This document shows, piece after piece, positions 52,601 through 61,117 of a stretch of 64,000 bases of DNA. Location: the NCBI RefSeq assembly GCF_001613445.1, contig NZ_BDCJ01000019.1, forward strand, positions 186,001-250,000. The letters are read 5' to 3'. Origin of the DNA: Nocardia grenadensis NBRC 108939 (GTDB lineage Bacteria; Actinomycetota; Actinomycetes; Mycobacteriales; Mycobacteriaceae). Under the pieces are notes generated by a model that saw only the letters and a list, made by a program, of their open reading frames with translations, made no database searches and was not told the DNA's origin. Each line of letters begins with the position of its first letter. The stretch's first letter is position 1. A program made the translations under genes and the position numbers.

Positions 52601-53265
52601 TCGTCAAACTGCTCGCCCGCCTCTACGATCTCTCCGGCACCGATACCGGGGCCATCCGGGTGGACGGCGTCGATATCCGCGACTACCGGCTGGACCGCTA
52701 CCGTGCCCGGCTCGGGATGGTCCCGCAGGAAGCTCACCTGTTCACCGGCGATATCGCGAGCAATATCGCCTTCGGGAAACCTTCCGCGACCGAGGCAGAG
52801 ATCGAGGCGGCCGCCCGCGCGGTCGGTGCGCGGGAGATGATCGCGGGCCTGCCGGGCGGATTCCGGCGGCCGGTGGGCGAGCGCGGGCGCGGGCTCTCGG
52901 CGGGGCAGCGTCAGCTCATCGCGCTGGCCCGGGCCCAGCTGGTGGACCCCGATTTGTTGCTGCTCGACGAGGCGACCGCCACCCTCGACCCCGGTACCGA
53001 GGAGAAAGTGCTGGCCGCGACCGGATCGCTGGCTCGTCACCGCACCACCGTGGTGGTCGCGCACCGGCTGGCCACGGCCGCGCGGGCCGATCGGATCGCT
53101 GTGGTGGAGCACGGCCGGATCGTCGAAGTGGGCACTCATACCGAGCTCGTGGCAGCCGGTGGGCACTATGCCCGCCTCTGGACAGCGGCCGGAAGCGGCG
53201 AAGGAATATTCTCGGTCGAGGACGAGTCGTCAACAATGAGGTCGGGATTGTCCGGTGGTCGGTGA
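49621..53265 (+). CDS. Fused double ABC exporter (TMD-NBD-TMD-NBD)
   Basis: A 1214-residue full-length type IV exporter. Each half has six membrane helices and an ATPase domain: NBD1 with Walker A GPAGSGKTT (about residue 372), signature LSGGQRQR and Walker B LVLDDATSAVD; NBD2 with GATGAGKST (about 985), signature LSAGQRQ and LLLDEATATLD. NBD1 therefore lacks the catalytic Glu (Asp instead), while NBD2 keeps it but has an altered signature. This gives one consensus and one degenerate ATP site, as in asymmetric exporters. ATG 49621 follows GAGGGG closely; earlier starts at 49594 or 49579 are possible. It may export lipids or drugs. It lies 125 bases upstream of kgd. Confidence 0.88.
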   Translation: MGSGARPGWLRRLWSECRRYGSTLAGIAVALVAGAAAEIVAPLLTKWAVDSATSGATRVIGIVAGLLALLAAGRFAASFGRRMLAGKLSLDVQHGLRVQLLGSLQRLDGAGQDALRTGQVVSRSITDLQLVQSLLAMAPLSGMSFLQFVLAAAVMLWLSPPLAAVALLMVPLVIVVVYRMRPRLHAATWSAQQRAAELAQHVEETVTGVRVVKGFGQEARMVDVLEQHGRRLFAERMRAARINARFSPTLAAIPQAGLVVVIAVGGWLALHGQIGLGTFLAFSAYVTTMTTTARTMASVLILAQLTRAAAERVYQVIDAGPAVADPPRPVAVPEGPLGIELDGVSFGFDTAQPVLRDLDLRVRPGETVAIIGPAGSGKTTLSLLLPRFYAPDAGRIRLLGTGTAEPVDIAEVSAAQLRAAVGVVFDDPFLFSSSVAANIALGRPDATPEEIRAAARQAAADEFIEQLPDGYDTVVGERGLTLSGGQRQRIALARALLARPRILVLDDATSAVDAVTEAAIFGALPDQGARTTIILAHRESTLAHADRVIRLPEPDTVPVAGPVYQPDRLPAPASADRFGPTPDLSATPELRRAIDALPAATERPGLDESRLREPDPGFRLGRLLWPVRTLVLASVALLALDALIGVGFPPLVRHAIDAGVTEGQPGALTWSAALGTGLVLAGWVVAAATTLLTSRTGERVLYGLRVRSYAHLQRLGLDYYERELSGRIMTRMTTDVDALSTFLQTGVSTALVSVLSLGGIAVALVVIDLRLALVVLLGVLPPLIIATAVFRRVASVAYTVSRERVSTVNADFQENIAGLRAVQANRHERLAAHRFAEYSTKYRRSRMRAQRAIALYFAFVAAWTDLALALVVFSGAHAVAAGTTSTGTLVAFVLYLELLFGPVQQLSQVFDGYQQARVGLRRIGDLLRTPSSIRADPPGADPITAGLRGDLALDAVRFRYPGTERFALDDVDLAVAPGQSLALVGATGAGKSTIVKLLARLYDLSGTDTGAIRVDGVDIRDYRLDRYRARLGMVPQEAHLFTGDIASNIAFGKPSATEAEIEAAARAVGAREMIAGLPGGFRRPVGERGRGLSAGQRQLIALARAQLVDPDLLLLDEATATLDPGTEEKVLAATGSLARHRTTVVVAHRLATAARADRIAVVEHGRIVEVGTHTELVAAGGHYARLWTAAGSGEGIFSVEDESSTMRSGLSGGR

Positions 53266-53390
53266 CCGAGTGGATGTGCGCGGGGGCATATCCTCGTCTG
53301 GAGGGCGTATCGGTACCCATCCACCGAGGCCCGTGCCGGGCACGTCACAAACGTCGCAGCGCGAAGAACGAAATGAGGCGAACACCTGCT

Positions 53391-56300
53391 GTGAGCAGCT
53401 CAAAATCCCAGTTCGGTCAGAACCAGTGGCTGGTCGACGAGATGTATCAGAAGTTCAAACAGGATCCATCCTCGGTCGACGCCAGCTGGCACGAGTTCCT
53501 CGCCGACTACACCCCCGAGACCTCCGGTGATTCCGGTAACACCCAGTCCGCTCCGGCACCCGCGGCTCCGACCTCGGCGGTGAAATCCGCCCCTGCCGCC
53601 GTGCCCGCCGAAAATTCTTCGGTCCAGTCCCGGGCCACCGCCCCGACCGCGTCGGCCACCACGTCCGCTCCGGCGGCCGCGCCGAAGTCCGCCCCGGCCG
53701 CCACGACCGCCGCCCGGACCACCGCGGCCGCCCAGCAGCGTGCCCCGCAGACGACCCCGGCCCCGACGTCGAACGCCGCCGCCACCTCGGGTGCGCCCAA
53801 GCCGGCGCCGGCCGCGGACGAGAAGAAGGTGCTGCGTGGTGCCGCCGCCGCGGTCGCCAAGAACATGTCGGCGTCGCTGAGCATCCCGACCGCCACCAGC
53901 GTGCGGGCCGTGCCGGCCAAGCTGATGATCGACAACCGGCTGGTCATCAACAACCATCTCGCCCGCACCCGGGGCGGCAAGATCTCCTTCACCCATCTGC
54001 TCGGCTACGCGATCGTGCAGGCGGTGAAGGCGTTCCCGAACATGAACCGGCATTTCGCCGAGGTCGACGGTAAGCCGAACGCGGTCACCCCCGCGCACAC
54101 CAACCTCGGTCTGGCCATCGACCTGCCCGGTAAGGACGGCAGCCGGTCGCTGGTCGTCGCCGCCATCAAGGGCACCGAGGACATGACCTTCGGTCAGTTC
54201 CACACCGCCTACGAGGACATCGTCCGCCGCGCCCGCGACGGCAAACTCACTGCAGAGGACTTCAGCGGGGTCACCATCTCGCTGACCAACCCGGGCACCA
54301 TCGGCACCGTGCATTCCGTCCCGCGGCTGATGCAGGGCCAGGGCGCGATCATCGGCGCGGGTGCCATGGAGTACCCGGCGGAGTTCCAGGGCATGAGCGA
54401 CGAGCGGATCGCCGAAATCGGTATCGGCAAGCTCATGACGTTGACCTCCACCTACGATCACCGCATCATCCAGGGCGCGGAGTCCGGTGATTTCCTGCGC
54501 ACCATCCACAAGCTGCTCATCGCGGACGAGTTCTACGACGAGATCTTCCACGGTCTGGGCGTGCCGTACGAGCCGATCCGCTGGCGCAAGGACGTCAAGG
54601 AGCGCGGCGTCGACAAGAGCACCCGGGTGCTCGAGATGATCGCCGCCTACCGCAACCGCGGTCACCTGATGGCCGACACCGATCCGCTGCGGCTGGTCAA
54701 GGACAAGTTCCGCAGCCACCCCGACCTCGACGTCACCCAGCACGGCCTCACCCTGTGGGACCTGGACCGCGAGTTCAATGTCGGCGGCTTCCACGGCGAA
54801 GAGCGGATGAAGCTGCGCGATGTGCTGTCGGTGCTGCGCGATTCCTACTGCCGCCACGTCGGTGTGGAGTACACCCACATCCTCGAGGAAGACCAGCTGG
54901 CGTGGATGCAGGACCGGGTCGAGCAGAGGCATGTCAAGCCGACCGTCGCCCAGCAGAAGTACATCCTGAACCGGCTCAACGCGGCCGAGGCGTTCGAAAC
55001 CTTCCTGCAGACCAAGTACGTCGGCCAGAAGCGTTTCTCGCTGGAGGGCGCCGAAGCCGTTATCCCCATGATGGACGCGGTGATCGACCAGTGCGCCGAG
55101 TACGCGCTCGACGAGGTCGTCATCGGTATGCCGCACCGCGGCCGCCTCAATGTGCTGGCCAATATCGTGGGCAAGCCGTACTCGAAGATCTTCACCGAGT
55201 TCGAGGGCAATATGAACCCGGCCGCCACCCACGGCTCGGGCGATGTGAAGTACCACCTCGGTGCGCGCGGCAACTACCTGCAAATGTTCGGTGACAACGA
55301 GATCGAGGTCTCGCTGACCGCCAACCCGTCGCATCTGGAAGCGGTCGATCCGGTGCTCGAGGGTCTGGTCCGTGCCAAGCAGGATCTGCTGGACAAGGGC
55401 GACGGCCCCGAGGGCTTCTCGGTCGTGCCGCTGATGCTGCACGGCGACGCCGCGTTCGCGGGTCAGGGCGTGGTCGCCGAGACCTTGAACCTGTCGGGTC
55501 TGCGCGGCTACCGCGTGGGCGGCACCATCCACATCGTGGTGAACAACCAGATCGGTTTCACCACGGCACCGGAGAACAGCCGTTCCACCGAGTACTCCAC
55601 CGATATCGCCAAGTTCATCGGCGCCCCGATCTTCCACGTCAACGGCGACGACCCGGAGGCCTGCGACTGGGTGGCCCGCCTGGCGGTCGATTTCCGGCAG
55701 AAGTTCCGCAAGGACGTGGTCATCGACCTGATCTGCTATCGCCGTCGCGGCCACAACGAGGGCGACGACCCCTCGATGACCCAGCCGTACATGTACGACG
55801 TCATCGACACCAAACGCAGCGTCCGCAAGAGTTACACCGAGAGCCTGATCGGCCGTGGCGATATCTCGCTGAAGGAAGCCGAAGACGCTCTGCGTGACTA
55901 CCAGGGTCAGTTGGAGCGGGTCTTCAACGAGGTCCGGGAGCTGGAGAAATACCCGCCGGGACCGAGCGAATCGGTGGAGGACGATCAGCAGGTCCCGTCC
56001 ACCGTGCTCACCGCGGTCGACAAATCGGTGCTGCAGCGGATCGGCGACGCGTTCCTGAACGTGCCCGACGGTTTCAGCGTGCACCCGCGCGTGCAGCCGG
56101 TGCTGGAGAAGCGCCGCGAGATGGCCTACGAGGGCAAGGTCGACTGGGCGTTCGCCGAGTTGCTCGCCTTCGGCACCCTGATCGACGAGGGCCGGGCGGT
56201 CCGCCTGACCGGTCAGGATTCCCGGCGCGGCACCTTCACCCAGCGGCATTCGGTGATCATCGACCGGAAGACCGCGGCCGAGTACACCCCGCTGCACAAC

Positions 56301-57191
56301 CTCAACAGCGCCAACCCGGGCTGGTTCGCGGTGCACGATTCGGCGCTGAGCGAATTCGCCGCTGTCGGCTTCGAGTACGGCTATTCGCTGGGTAACCCGG
56401 ACGCGCTGGTGCTGTGGGAGGCCCAGTTCGGTGACTTCGTCAACGGCGCCCAGTCGATCATCGACGAGTTCATCTCCTCCGGTGAGGCCAAATGGGGCCA
56501 GCTGTCGGAGGTCGTGCTGCTGCTGCCGCACGGCCACGAGGGTCAGGGCCCGGACCACACCTCCGGGCGTATCGAACGCTTCCTGCAGTTGTGCGCGGAG
56601 GGTTCGATGACGGTGGCGGTGCCGTCCACCCCGGCGAACTACTTCCACCTGCTGCGCCGGCACGCGCTGGACGGTATCCGGCGTCCGCTGATCGTCTTCA
56701 CCCCGAAGTCGATGCTGCGCAACAAGGCCGTGGTCAGCGATCTCAAGGATTTCACCGAGTCCAAGTTCCGCTCGGTGTTCGACGAGCCCACCTACGAGCA
56801 GGGCATCGGCGACCGCGCCGCGGTCAAGCGCATCCTGCTGACCAGCGGCAAGCTCTACTACGAGCTGGCCGCCGCGAAGGCCAAGCGCAAGCGTGACGAT
56901 GTCGCCATCGTGCGGGTCGAGCAGCTCTACCCGCTGCCCAAGTTCCGGTTGAACGAGGCGCTGGAGCGGTACTCGAACGCCACCGAGATCGCCTGGGTCC
57001 AGGAGGAGCCGGCGAACCAGGGCGCGTGGCCGTTCTTCGGCCTGAACCTGCCGGAGCTGCTGCCGCAGCGGCTGGGCCGTCTGCGCCGTATCTCGCGTCG
57101 TGCCATGTCGGCCCCGTCCTCGGGTTCGAGCAAGGTGCACGCGGTGGAGCAGGCCGAGATCATCGAGGAGGCGTTCGCGCCGACCGACTGA
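53391..57191 (+). CDS. kgd: Multifunctional 2-oxoglutarate metabolism enzyme (decarboxylase/dehydrogenase/carboligase)
   Basis: A 1266-residue enzyme that joins an E2o-like succinyltransferase domain to the E1o thiamine-diphosphate part. The N-terminus QFGQNQWLVDEMYQKF is followed by an Ala/Pro/Thr linker (about 45-140), the acyltransferase domain with catalytic TYDHRIIQGAESG (about 353-365), and E1 with GMPHRGRLNVLANIVGKPY, HGDAAFAGQGVV and HGHEGQGPDH. It runs the TCA-cycle step from 2-oxoglutarate and can make 2-hydroxy-3-oxoadipate. In mycobacteria GarA inhibits it. GTG 53391 was chosen from the family N-terminus; ATG 53373 is an alternative. The length is close to the 1231 residues of M. 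tuberculosis Kgd. Confidence 0.96.
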   Translation: MSSSKSQFGQNQWLVDEMYQKFKQDPSSVDASWHEFLADYTPETSGDSGNTQSAPAPAAPTSAVKSAPAAVPAENSSVQSRATAPTASATTSAPAAAPKSAPAATTAARTTAAAQQRAPQTTPAPTSNAAATSGAPKPAPAADEKKVLRGAAAAVAKNMSASLSIPTATSVRAVPAKLMIDNRLVINNHLARTRGGKISFTHLLGYAIVQAVKAFPNMNRHFAEVDGKPNAVTPAHTNLGLAIDLPGKDGSRSLVVAAIKGTEDMTFGQFHTAYEDIVRRARDGKLTAEDFSGVTISLTNPGTIGTVHSVPRLMQGQGAIIGAGAMEYPAEFQGMSDERIAEIGIGKLMTLTSTYDHRIIQGAESGDFLRTIHKLLIADEFYDEIFHGLGVPYEPIRWRKDVKERGVDKSTRVLEMIAAYRNRGHLMADTDPLRLVKDKFRSHPDLDVTQHGLTLWDLDREFNVGGFHGEERMKLRDVLSVLRDSYCRHVGVEYTHILEEDQLAWMQDRVEQRHVKPTVAQQKYILNRLNAAEAFETFLQTKYVGQKRFSLEGAEAVIPMMDAVIDQCAEYALDEVVIGMPHRGRLNVLANIVGKPYSKIFTEFEGNMNPAATHGSGDVKYHLGARGNYLQMFGDNEIEVSLTANPSHLEAVDPVLEGLVRAKQDLLDKGDGPEGFSVVPLMLHGDAAFAGQGVVAETLNLSGLRGYRVGGTIHIVVNNQIGFTTAPENSRSTEYSTDIAKFIGAPIFHVNGDDPEACDWVARLAVDFRQKFRKDVVIDLICYRRRGHNEGDDPSMTQPYMYDVIDTKRSVRKSYTESLIGRGDISLKEAEDALRDYQGQLERVFNEVRELEKYPPGPSESVEDDQQVPSTVLTAVDKSVLQRIGDAFLNVPDGFSVHPRVQPVLEKRREMAYEGKVDWAFAELLAFGTLIDEGRAVRLTGQDSRRGTFTQRHSVIIDRKTAAEYTPLHNLNSANPGWFAVHDSALSEFAAVGFEYGYSLGNPDALVLWEAQFGDFVNGAQSIIDEFISSGEAKWGQLSEVVLLLPHGHEGQGPDHTSGRIERFLQLCAEGSMTVAVPSTPANYFHLLRRHALDGIRRPLIVFTPKSMLRNKAVVSDLKDFTESKFRSVFDEPTYEQGIGDRAAVKRILLTSGKLYYELAAAKAKRKRDDVAIVRVEQLYPLPKFRLNEALERYSNATEIAWVQEEPANQGAWPFFGLNLPELLPQRLGRLRRISRRAMSAPSSGSSKVHAVEQAEIIEEAFAPTD

Positions 57192-57207
57192 TCACCGATA
57201 CACCGAT

Positions 57208-57266
57208 ACGGCCGACGCCGGGTGCGATCCACTCTCGATGTGGTGCACACCCGGCGTCGGCCGTTT
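57208..57266 (+). terminator. kgd terminator
   Basis: A perfect 17-bp G+C-rich stem (57208-57224 with 57248-57264), with a smaller hairpin in its loop, ends in TTT and stands 17 bases after the kgd stop. From here to about 57529 I see no gene. Confidence 0.8.
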
Positions 57267-57529
57267 CCGGACATCGGCGGGCACGCCGGCGCCACCTGAT
57301 CCGTCCCGGCGACCGCACTGATGCCGGTGCCGCAGCAGATGCACTGGAACTCGCGCGGCCGGCCGACGGGCGAATCGGTTCCGGGCTGGGAATGCTCGAC
57401 CGGCAACCGCACGGCATTCGTGCAATCCTCTGGGCACTTTATACCGAGACGGTGGAAGACAACTGAACCGGCGTGTGCCGAACCCTCAGCACACCGGTGG
57501 CGACCGGCCGGTGCAAACGAGAGGAACGG

Positions 57530-57932
57530 ATGACCCAGGAACTCCAGCAGAGCGGCAGCGCGGGCCGCGGATCTCGAGGCGCTGCGGCAGGTGTACACCT
57601 CCGATGTCGTGTCCTTCGATATCGAGCCGCCGCTCCAGCACGTCGGGACGGCGGCGAAGATGGCGAACTGGGCGAAGGTGTTCCAGCTCCTCGACCACGT
57701 GACTTACGAGATTCGCGATGCGGCCTTCACCATCGGCGACGATGTCGCGTTCGGGCATGCCTTCGCTCGGCTCGGCGGCACTCTGAAGAACGGGGCGGCG
57801 ATGAGCGGCATGTGGGTGCGGGTCACCTTCGGGCTGCGGAAGATCGACGGCACCTGGTTGATCGCGCACGACCAGGTGTCGGTCCCATTCGATATCGCCG
57901 ACGGCAGGGGCGTGGTCGACCTCGAGCCCTGA
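57530..57932 (+). pseudogene. SnoaL/NTF2-like protein with an N-terminal frameshift
   Basis: From 57591 the frame encodes a SnoaL-like fold (VYTSDVVSFDIEPPLQHVG, WVRVTFGLRKIDGTWLIAHDQVSVPFD) ending at 57932. Upstream the same frame reads RAADLEALRQ, which continues the domain, but it meets TGA at 57531 with no start. An ATG at 57530 with a good ribosome-binding site (AGAGGAAC) encodes MTQELQQ in the neighbouring frame. So the original start and the domain lie in different frames, and a shift of +1 is needed between about 57545 and 57570. Translation from GTG 57591 would lose the first helix. It is either a real frameshift or a sequencing error. SnoaL-like proteins are small hydrolases or isomerases of diverse function. 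Confidence 0.65.
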
Positions 57933-58093
57933 GGGGTCGTCCGGTCGAGGGCCGGCCCTGGGCCCACAACCGGGTACGAGCCGGGTCGTGACGGTCGGCC
58001 GAGCGGCGGCCGATCCGTAGTGGAGGCCGGTGGTGGCGAAATCACCGCCTGGGGTGCGGGCCGGCGGGAACTACGTATTCGAGCGGGCCCGCA

Positions 58094-59065
58094 TCATGGC
58101 CGGCGCCCACTCCGCGGGTCCCGGCCTGCGGCAACGTTCTCCGGCCCGGCCAGTTGTACCAGTACCGCGCCGGTGAGCACGATTGCCGCCCCGGCCAGCT
58201 GAGCCGGTCCGAGCGCTTGACCCAGCAGCAGCCAGGCCAGCGCGGCGGCGACCACCGGTTCCAGCAGTGCCAGCACACCGGCCAGGGCGACGGGGAGATC
58301 GCGCAGCGCCCGCAGACCCGCCAGGTAGGGCAGCACGGTTCCGATCACGGCCAGCGCGAGCAGCACCGGCCACACCGGAACCCGCGCACCGCCCAAGACC
58401 GCGACAGCGGTGAGCGATCCCGGCGGCAGCGTCCACGGCGGGGCGAGCACCGCCACCGGCACCGCGCCGATCACCAGCCCGGCCGCGGTGAACCCCGCCG
58501 GGTCGTGCCGGCGCGCACCGTGCTCGCCGAGCAGGAAGTACCCGGCCGAACAGAGCGCCGCCCCCAACCCGGCGGCCACCCCCAGCAGATCCAACCCGGT
58601 GCCCTGCCAGACCTGGGCGACCAACACCGATCCCACCGAGGCCAGCGCGATCCCCGCCCACACCAGCCGAGGCAGCCGGGTGCCCCGCACCACCCGCACC
58701 CACAGCGCGACCAGCGCCGGAGCCACGTTGACCAGCACCATCGCCACACCGACCGGAATCCGGGCCACCGCCACGAAGAACAGCAGCTGCACCCCGCCGA
58801 CACCGAGCAGACCGTAGCCGAGCAGCAGTCGGAGATCGGCGCGGCCGAAGCGCAACGACCCCGGCCGCAACACCGCGACCACCGGCACCAGCAGTGCCGC
58901 GGCCGACGCGAGCCGTACCGAGGTCACCGCCGCCGGCGACCAGCCCGCCGCCATCACCGCCGCGGCCAGCGAACCCGAACTCGCGAACAGCACCCAGGAG
59001 AGTGCACTCAGTGCGGTCACCCGGCCCCGGCCCGGCGTCCGCCCCGCCTTCTCCGTCAAGGCCAC
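58094..59065 (-). CDS. EamA-family (DMT) transporter
   Basis: A 323-residue protein with ten hydrophobic segments in two EamA repeats (about 15-150 and 165-300). Typical features include WVLFASSGSLAAAVMAAGWSPA in the first repeat and LALLEPVVAAALAWLLLGQ in the second. Members export amino acids, nucleotides or drugs across the inner membrane. The start is GTG 59065; another frame open on the same strand is Gly/Ala/Arg-rich and not protein-like. It stands alone between the SnoaL-like gene and the FGE-fold gene. The substrate is unknown. Confidence 0.87.
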   Translation of the reverse strand: MALTEKAGRTPGRGRVTALSALSWVLFASSGSLAAAVMAAGWSPAAVTSVRLASAAALLVPVVAVLRPGSLRFGRADLRLLLGYGLLGVGGVQLLFFVAVARIPVGVAMVLVNVAPALVALWVRVVRGTRLPRLVWAGIALASVGSVLVAQVWQGTGLDLLGVAAGLGAALCSAGYFLLGEHGARRHDPAGFTAAGLVIGAVPVAVLAPPWTLPPGSLTAVAVLGGARVPVWPVLLALAVIGTVLPYLAGLRALRDLPVALAGVLALLEPVVAAALAWLLLGQALGPAQLAGAAIVLTGAVLVQLAGPENVAAGRDPRSGRRP

Positions 59066-59268
59066 GCCGACAGTGTGCCGGAGCGGTCGCCGCCCCGACT
59101 ACCGGTTTTCCGGCCGCACGCACCCGGGTCCCGGAAGCGCGGACGGATTCGGCGAAGGACCGCCGGCCGCCATGACAGCCGACCTGGATTCCGCACTCCG
59201 AACCGCTGTGCCCGAATCGCGGTTCGACCGGCCGGGCTTCGGTGTCGTACGGACCGCTCGGCAGTTCG

Positions 59269-59940
59269 TCACGATGCCGACCGCGCGACGCGGAACCCGA
59301 TATCGTCGAGCCGGACCGTGGGATGACTGCGCCGGCGGACCGAGGCGCGGCAACTCCAGTGTTCGTCGAACCACCCGCCCCCGCGAAGCACCCGGTAGCT
59401 GCCGTAGACCTCCGGGTCGTAGAGGTCCCAGCACCATTCCCAGACCGTGCCGAGCATGTCGTAGAGCCCCCACGCGTTGGGCCGCCGAGTCCGCACCTCG
59501 GGCAGTCGGTCGTCGGAATTCTCGCGGTACCTGGCGATATCGTCGAGCCGGCCGTAGCGCGGGCCGGTGGTGCCCGCGCGGCACGCGTGTTCCCACTCCG
59601 CCTCGGTCGGCAGCCGATATCCGCCGGCCGACGCGACCCGGGTGACCTCGCCGTCGGCGCCGACGCGGTACGCCGGTGTCAGGCCGTCGTGTTCGGACAG
59701 CGCATTGCAGAAGAGAACTGCCTCGTTCCAGGAGATGCTGTCGGCGGGCAGCCGGTCTCCTGGACTCCCGTCCGGCCGGCAGCCGGTGACCTGCGCGTAC
59801 TGCGATCGCGTGACCGGCACGGCCCCCAGCCGGTACGGACCGACTTCCACCGACCAACTGCGTTGTGTCCGCCGATCCGACAACGTCACCCGTCCCGGCG
59901 GGATATCGACCAGGTCGATCCCTCCCACGTACGCATTCAC
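59269..59940 (-). CDS. Formylglycine-generating-enzyme fold (SUMF1/FGE-sulfatase domain) protein
   Basis: A 223-residue protein with the FGE-fold signatures: PVTRSQYAQ, LPADSISWNEAVLFCNALS, GGYRLPTEAEWEHACRAG, NAWGLYDMLGTVWEWCWD, VLRGGGWFD and DIGFRVAR. True FGEs use a cysteine pair near the C-terminus to bind copper; here only CRASVRRRSHP is seen in that region, so formylglycine formation is doubtful. Other members of the fold act as ergothioneine or sulfoxide synthases or as binding modules. The start is GTG 59940; the frame extends upstream with unconserved Arg/Pro sequence. No sulfatase gene is nearby. Confidence 0.82.
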   Translation of the reverse strand: MNAYVGGIDLVDIPPGRVTLSDRRTQRSWSVEVGPYRLGAVPVTRSQYAQVTGCRPDGSPGDRLPADSISWNEAVLFCNALSEHDGLTPAYRVGADGEVTRVASAGGYRLPTEAEWEHACRAGTTGPRYGRLDDIARYRENSDDRLPEVRTRRPNAWGLYDMLGTVWEWCWDLYDPEVYGSYRVLRGGGWFDEHWSCRASVRRRSHPTVRLDDIGFRVARSAS

Positions 59941-60127
59941 CCGGTCGAACCTACCTGTACGAAAGCACCCGGGCCAGGGCACCGCAGCGAGTGACGGTGC
60001 CCGGACCTGCGGCGCGGTCATCGACGGCGAGCAGCGGCGCGCACCCCGAGGTCCTCCGTCGTCACCCGTACCACTCGATCGGCGGCGCTGGTCGCGGTGA
60101 TCGCCTTCGCTCACCGCGTCGCGCATT

Positions 60128-60739
60128 TCACCCCTGGGAAGAACCGGGAATGCCGTGTTTCATCAGCGGCACGATGGTTGTGCGGACGAAAGCCCGGGCC
60201 TGCTCGGTATCGGTGAAATCGGTGCCGCCGCCGTTGCCCGGGGTGAGCATCAGCGAATGGGCCAGACGGGCGACCAGTTCGGCGACCGGCCGGGGGTCGT
60301 AGCGGTCGATCAGGCCGGCGTTCTGGGCATAGGTGAGCATGCCGGAGATGTAGTCGATACCGAGACCGACCAGGTGCTCGCCCTGCACGGTGTAGAAGCT
60401 CAGTGCTTCGTCCGGGGCGACCCGCAGCAAGTGGGTGACCAATCGGTGGATGCGGGTCTGCAGCAGGACGTGCAGCGTGGTCTCCTCGATCTGCGCGTCC
60501 ACGCCGTCGGCGGCATCGGCGATCGCGGTCACCTCGTCCAGCATGCGCCGGGTCTCGCGTTCGATGACGGCCTCGACCAGTTTGTCCTTCCCTGCGAATC
60601 TGCGGTGGATGGTGATCCGGTTGATCCCGGCACGGCGCGCGATGTCCTCCAGGCTGGAGCGGCGGATCCCGAGTTGCAGGATCCGTTCCAGCGCGGCGTC
60701 CATGATCTTCTCGTCGACCTCGTCGTAGCCGTCCGTCAC
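60128..60739 (-). CDS. TetR-family transcriptional regulator
   Basis: A 203-residue regulator starting at GTG 60739. The helix-turn-helix is RRSSLEDIARRAGINRITIHRRFAGKDKL (about residues 25-53). The C-terminal domain (HVLLQTRIHRLVTHLLRVAPDEALSFY) is of the large ligand-binding type. It is divergent from the F420-dependent oxidoreductase gene at 61118 and could regulate it. No inverted repeat could be assigned as its operator. The effector is unknown. Confidence 0.87.
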   Translation of the reverse strand: MTDGYDEVDEKIMDAALERILQLGIRRSSLEDIARRAGINRITIHRRFAGKDKLVEAVIERETRRMLDEVTAIADAADGVDAQIEETTLHVLLQTRIHRLVTHLLRVAPDEALSFYTVQGEHLVGLGIDYISGMLTYAQNAGLIDRYDPRPVAELVARLAHSLMLTPGNGGGTDFTDTEQARAFVRTTIVPLMKHGIPGSSQG

Positions 60740-61117
60740 GTAACGAGGGTACGAATGCCGTTTCACAGCGTCCAACCGTGTCGTAGGTCCGGCGCGGTAG
60801 CACGGCGAAACGTCCAGCGGGGCTGCTCGCGCCGGTGGCCGTCCGCCTCCGGCGCACCATCGAGAATCGCCGCGCGAGCCGCGGCGACCAGCGCCCGATC
60901 GGCCGGCCGCGGCCGCGGGTTCGGATACCCGGCGGCGAGCGCGACGAGCACCCCGGGGTGGGCGAACTCGCGGCCGAAGGTACGGACCGGCCGGGCGGGT
61001 GCCGGCGCGCCGGGGTGGAGAGACGCCCGGGTCCGTCCCACCCCGGCCCCCATACCGATTCGGCCCGGCCGGGCCGAACCCCTGTTCGAGACCGCCCGGG
61101 TGTACTTGGATGAACTG
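60740..61117. other. Divergent intergenic region with a doubtful minus-strand frame
   Basis: A minus-strand frame, 60763-61053, encodes 96 residues (MGAGVGRTRASLHP at the start, APDLRHGWTL at the end). The stretch FGREFAHPGVLVALAAGYPN looks more protein-like than its surroundings, but there is no ribosome-binding site and I recognise no family. It may be a remnant or chance. Promoters for the flanking genes should also lie here. Confidence 0.25.

Noticed and set aside
53400..57140. A 1246-codon open frame antisense to kgd
   Set aside because: It mirrors kgd codon by codon, is His/Arg/Leu/Val-rich with no known domain, and arises because G+C-rich third positions remove stop codons on the opposite strand.
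58071..59123. A second minus-strand frame overlapping the EamA transporter
   Set aside because: It is Gly/Ala/Arg-rich without membrane segments, while the other frame gives a clear ten-helix transporter.
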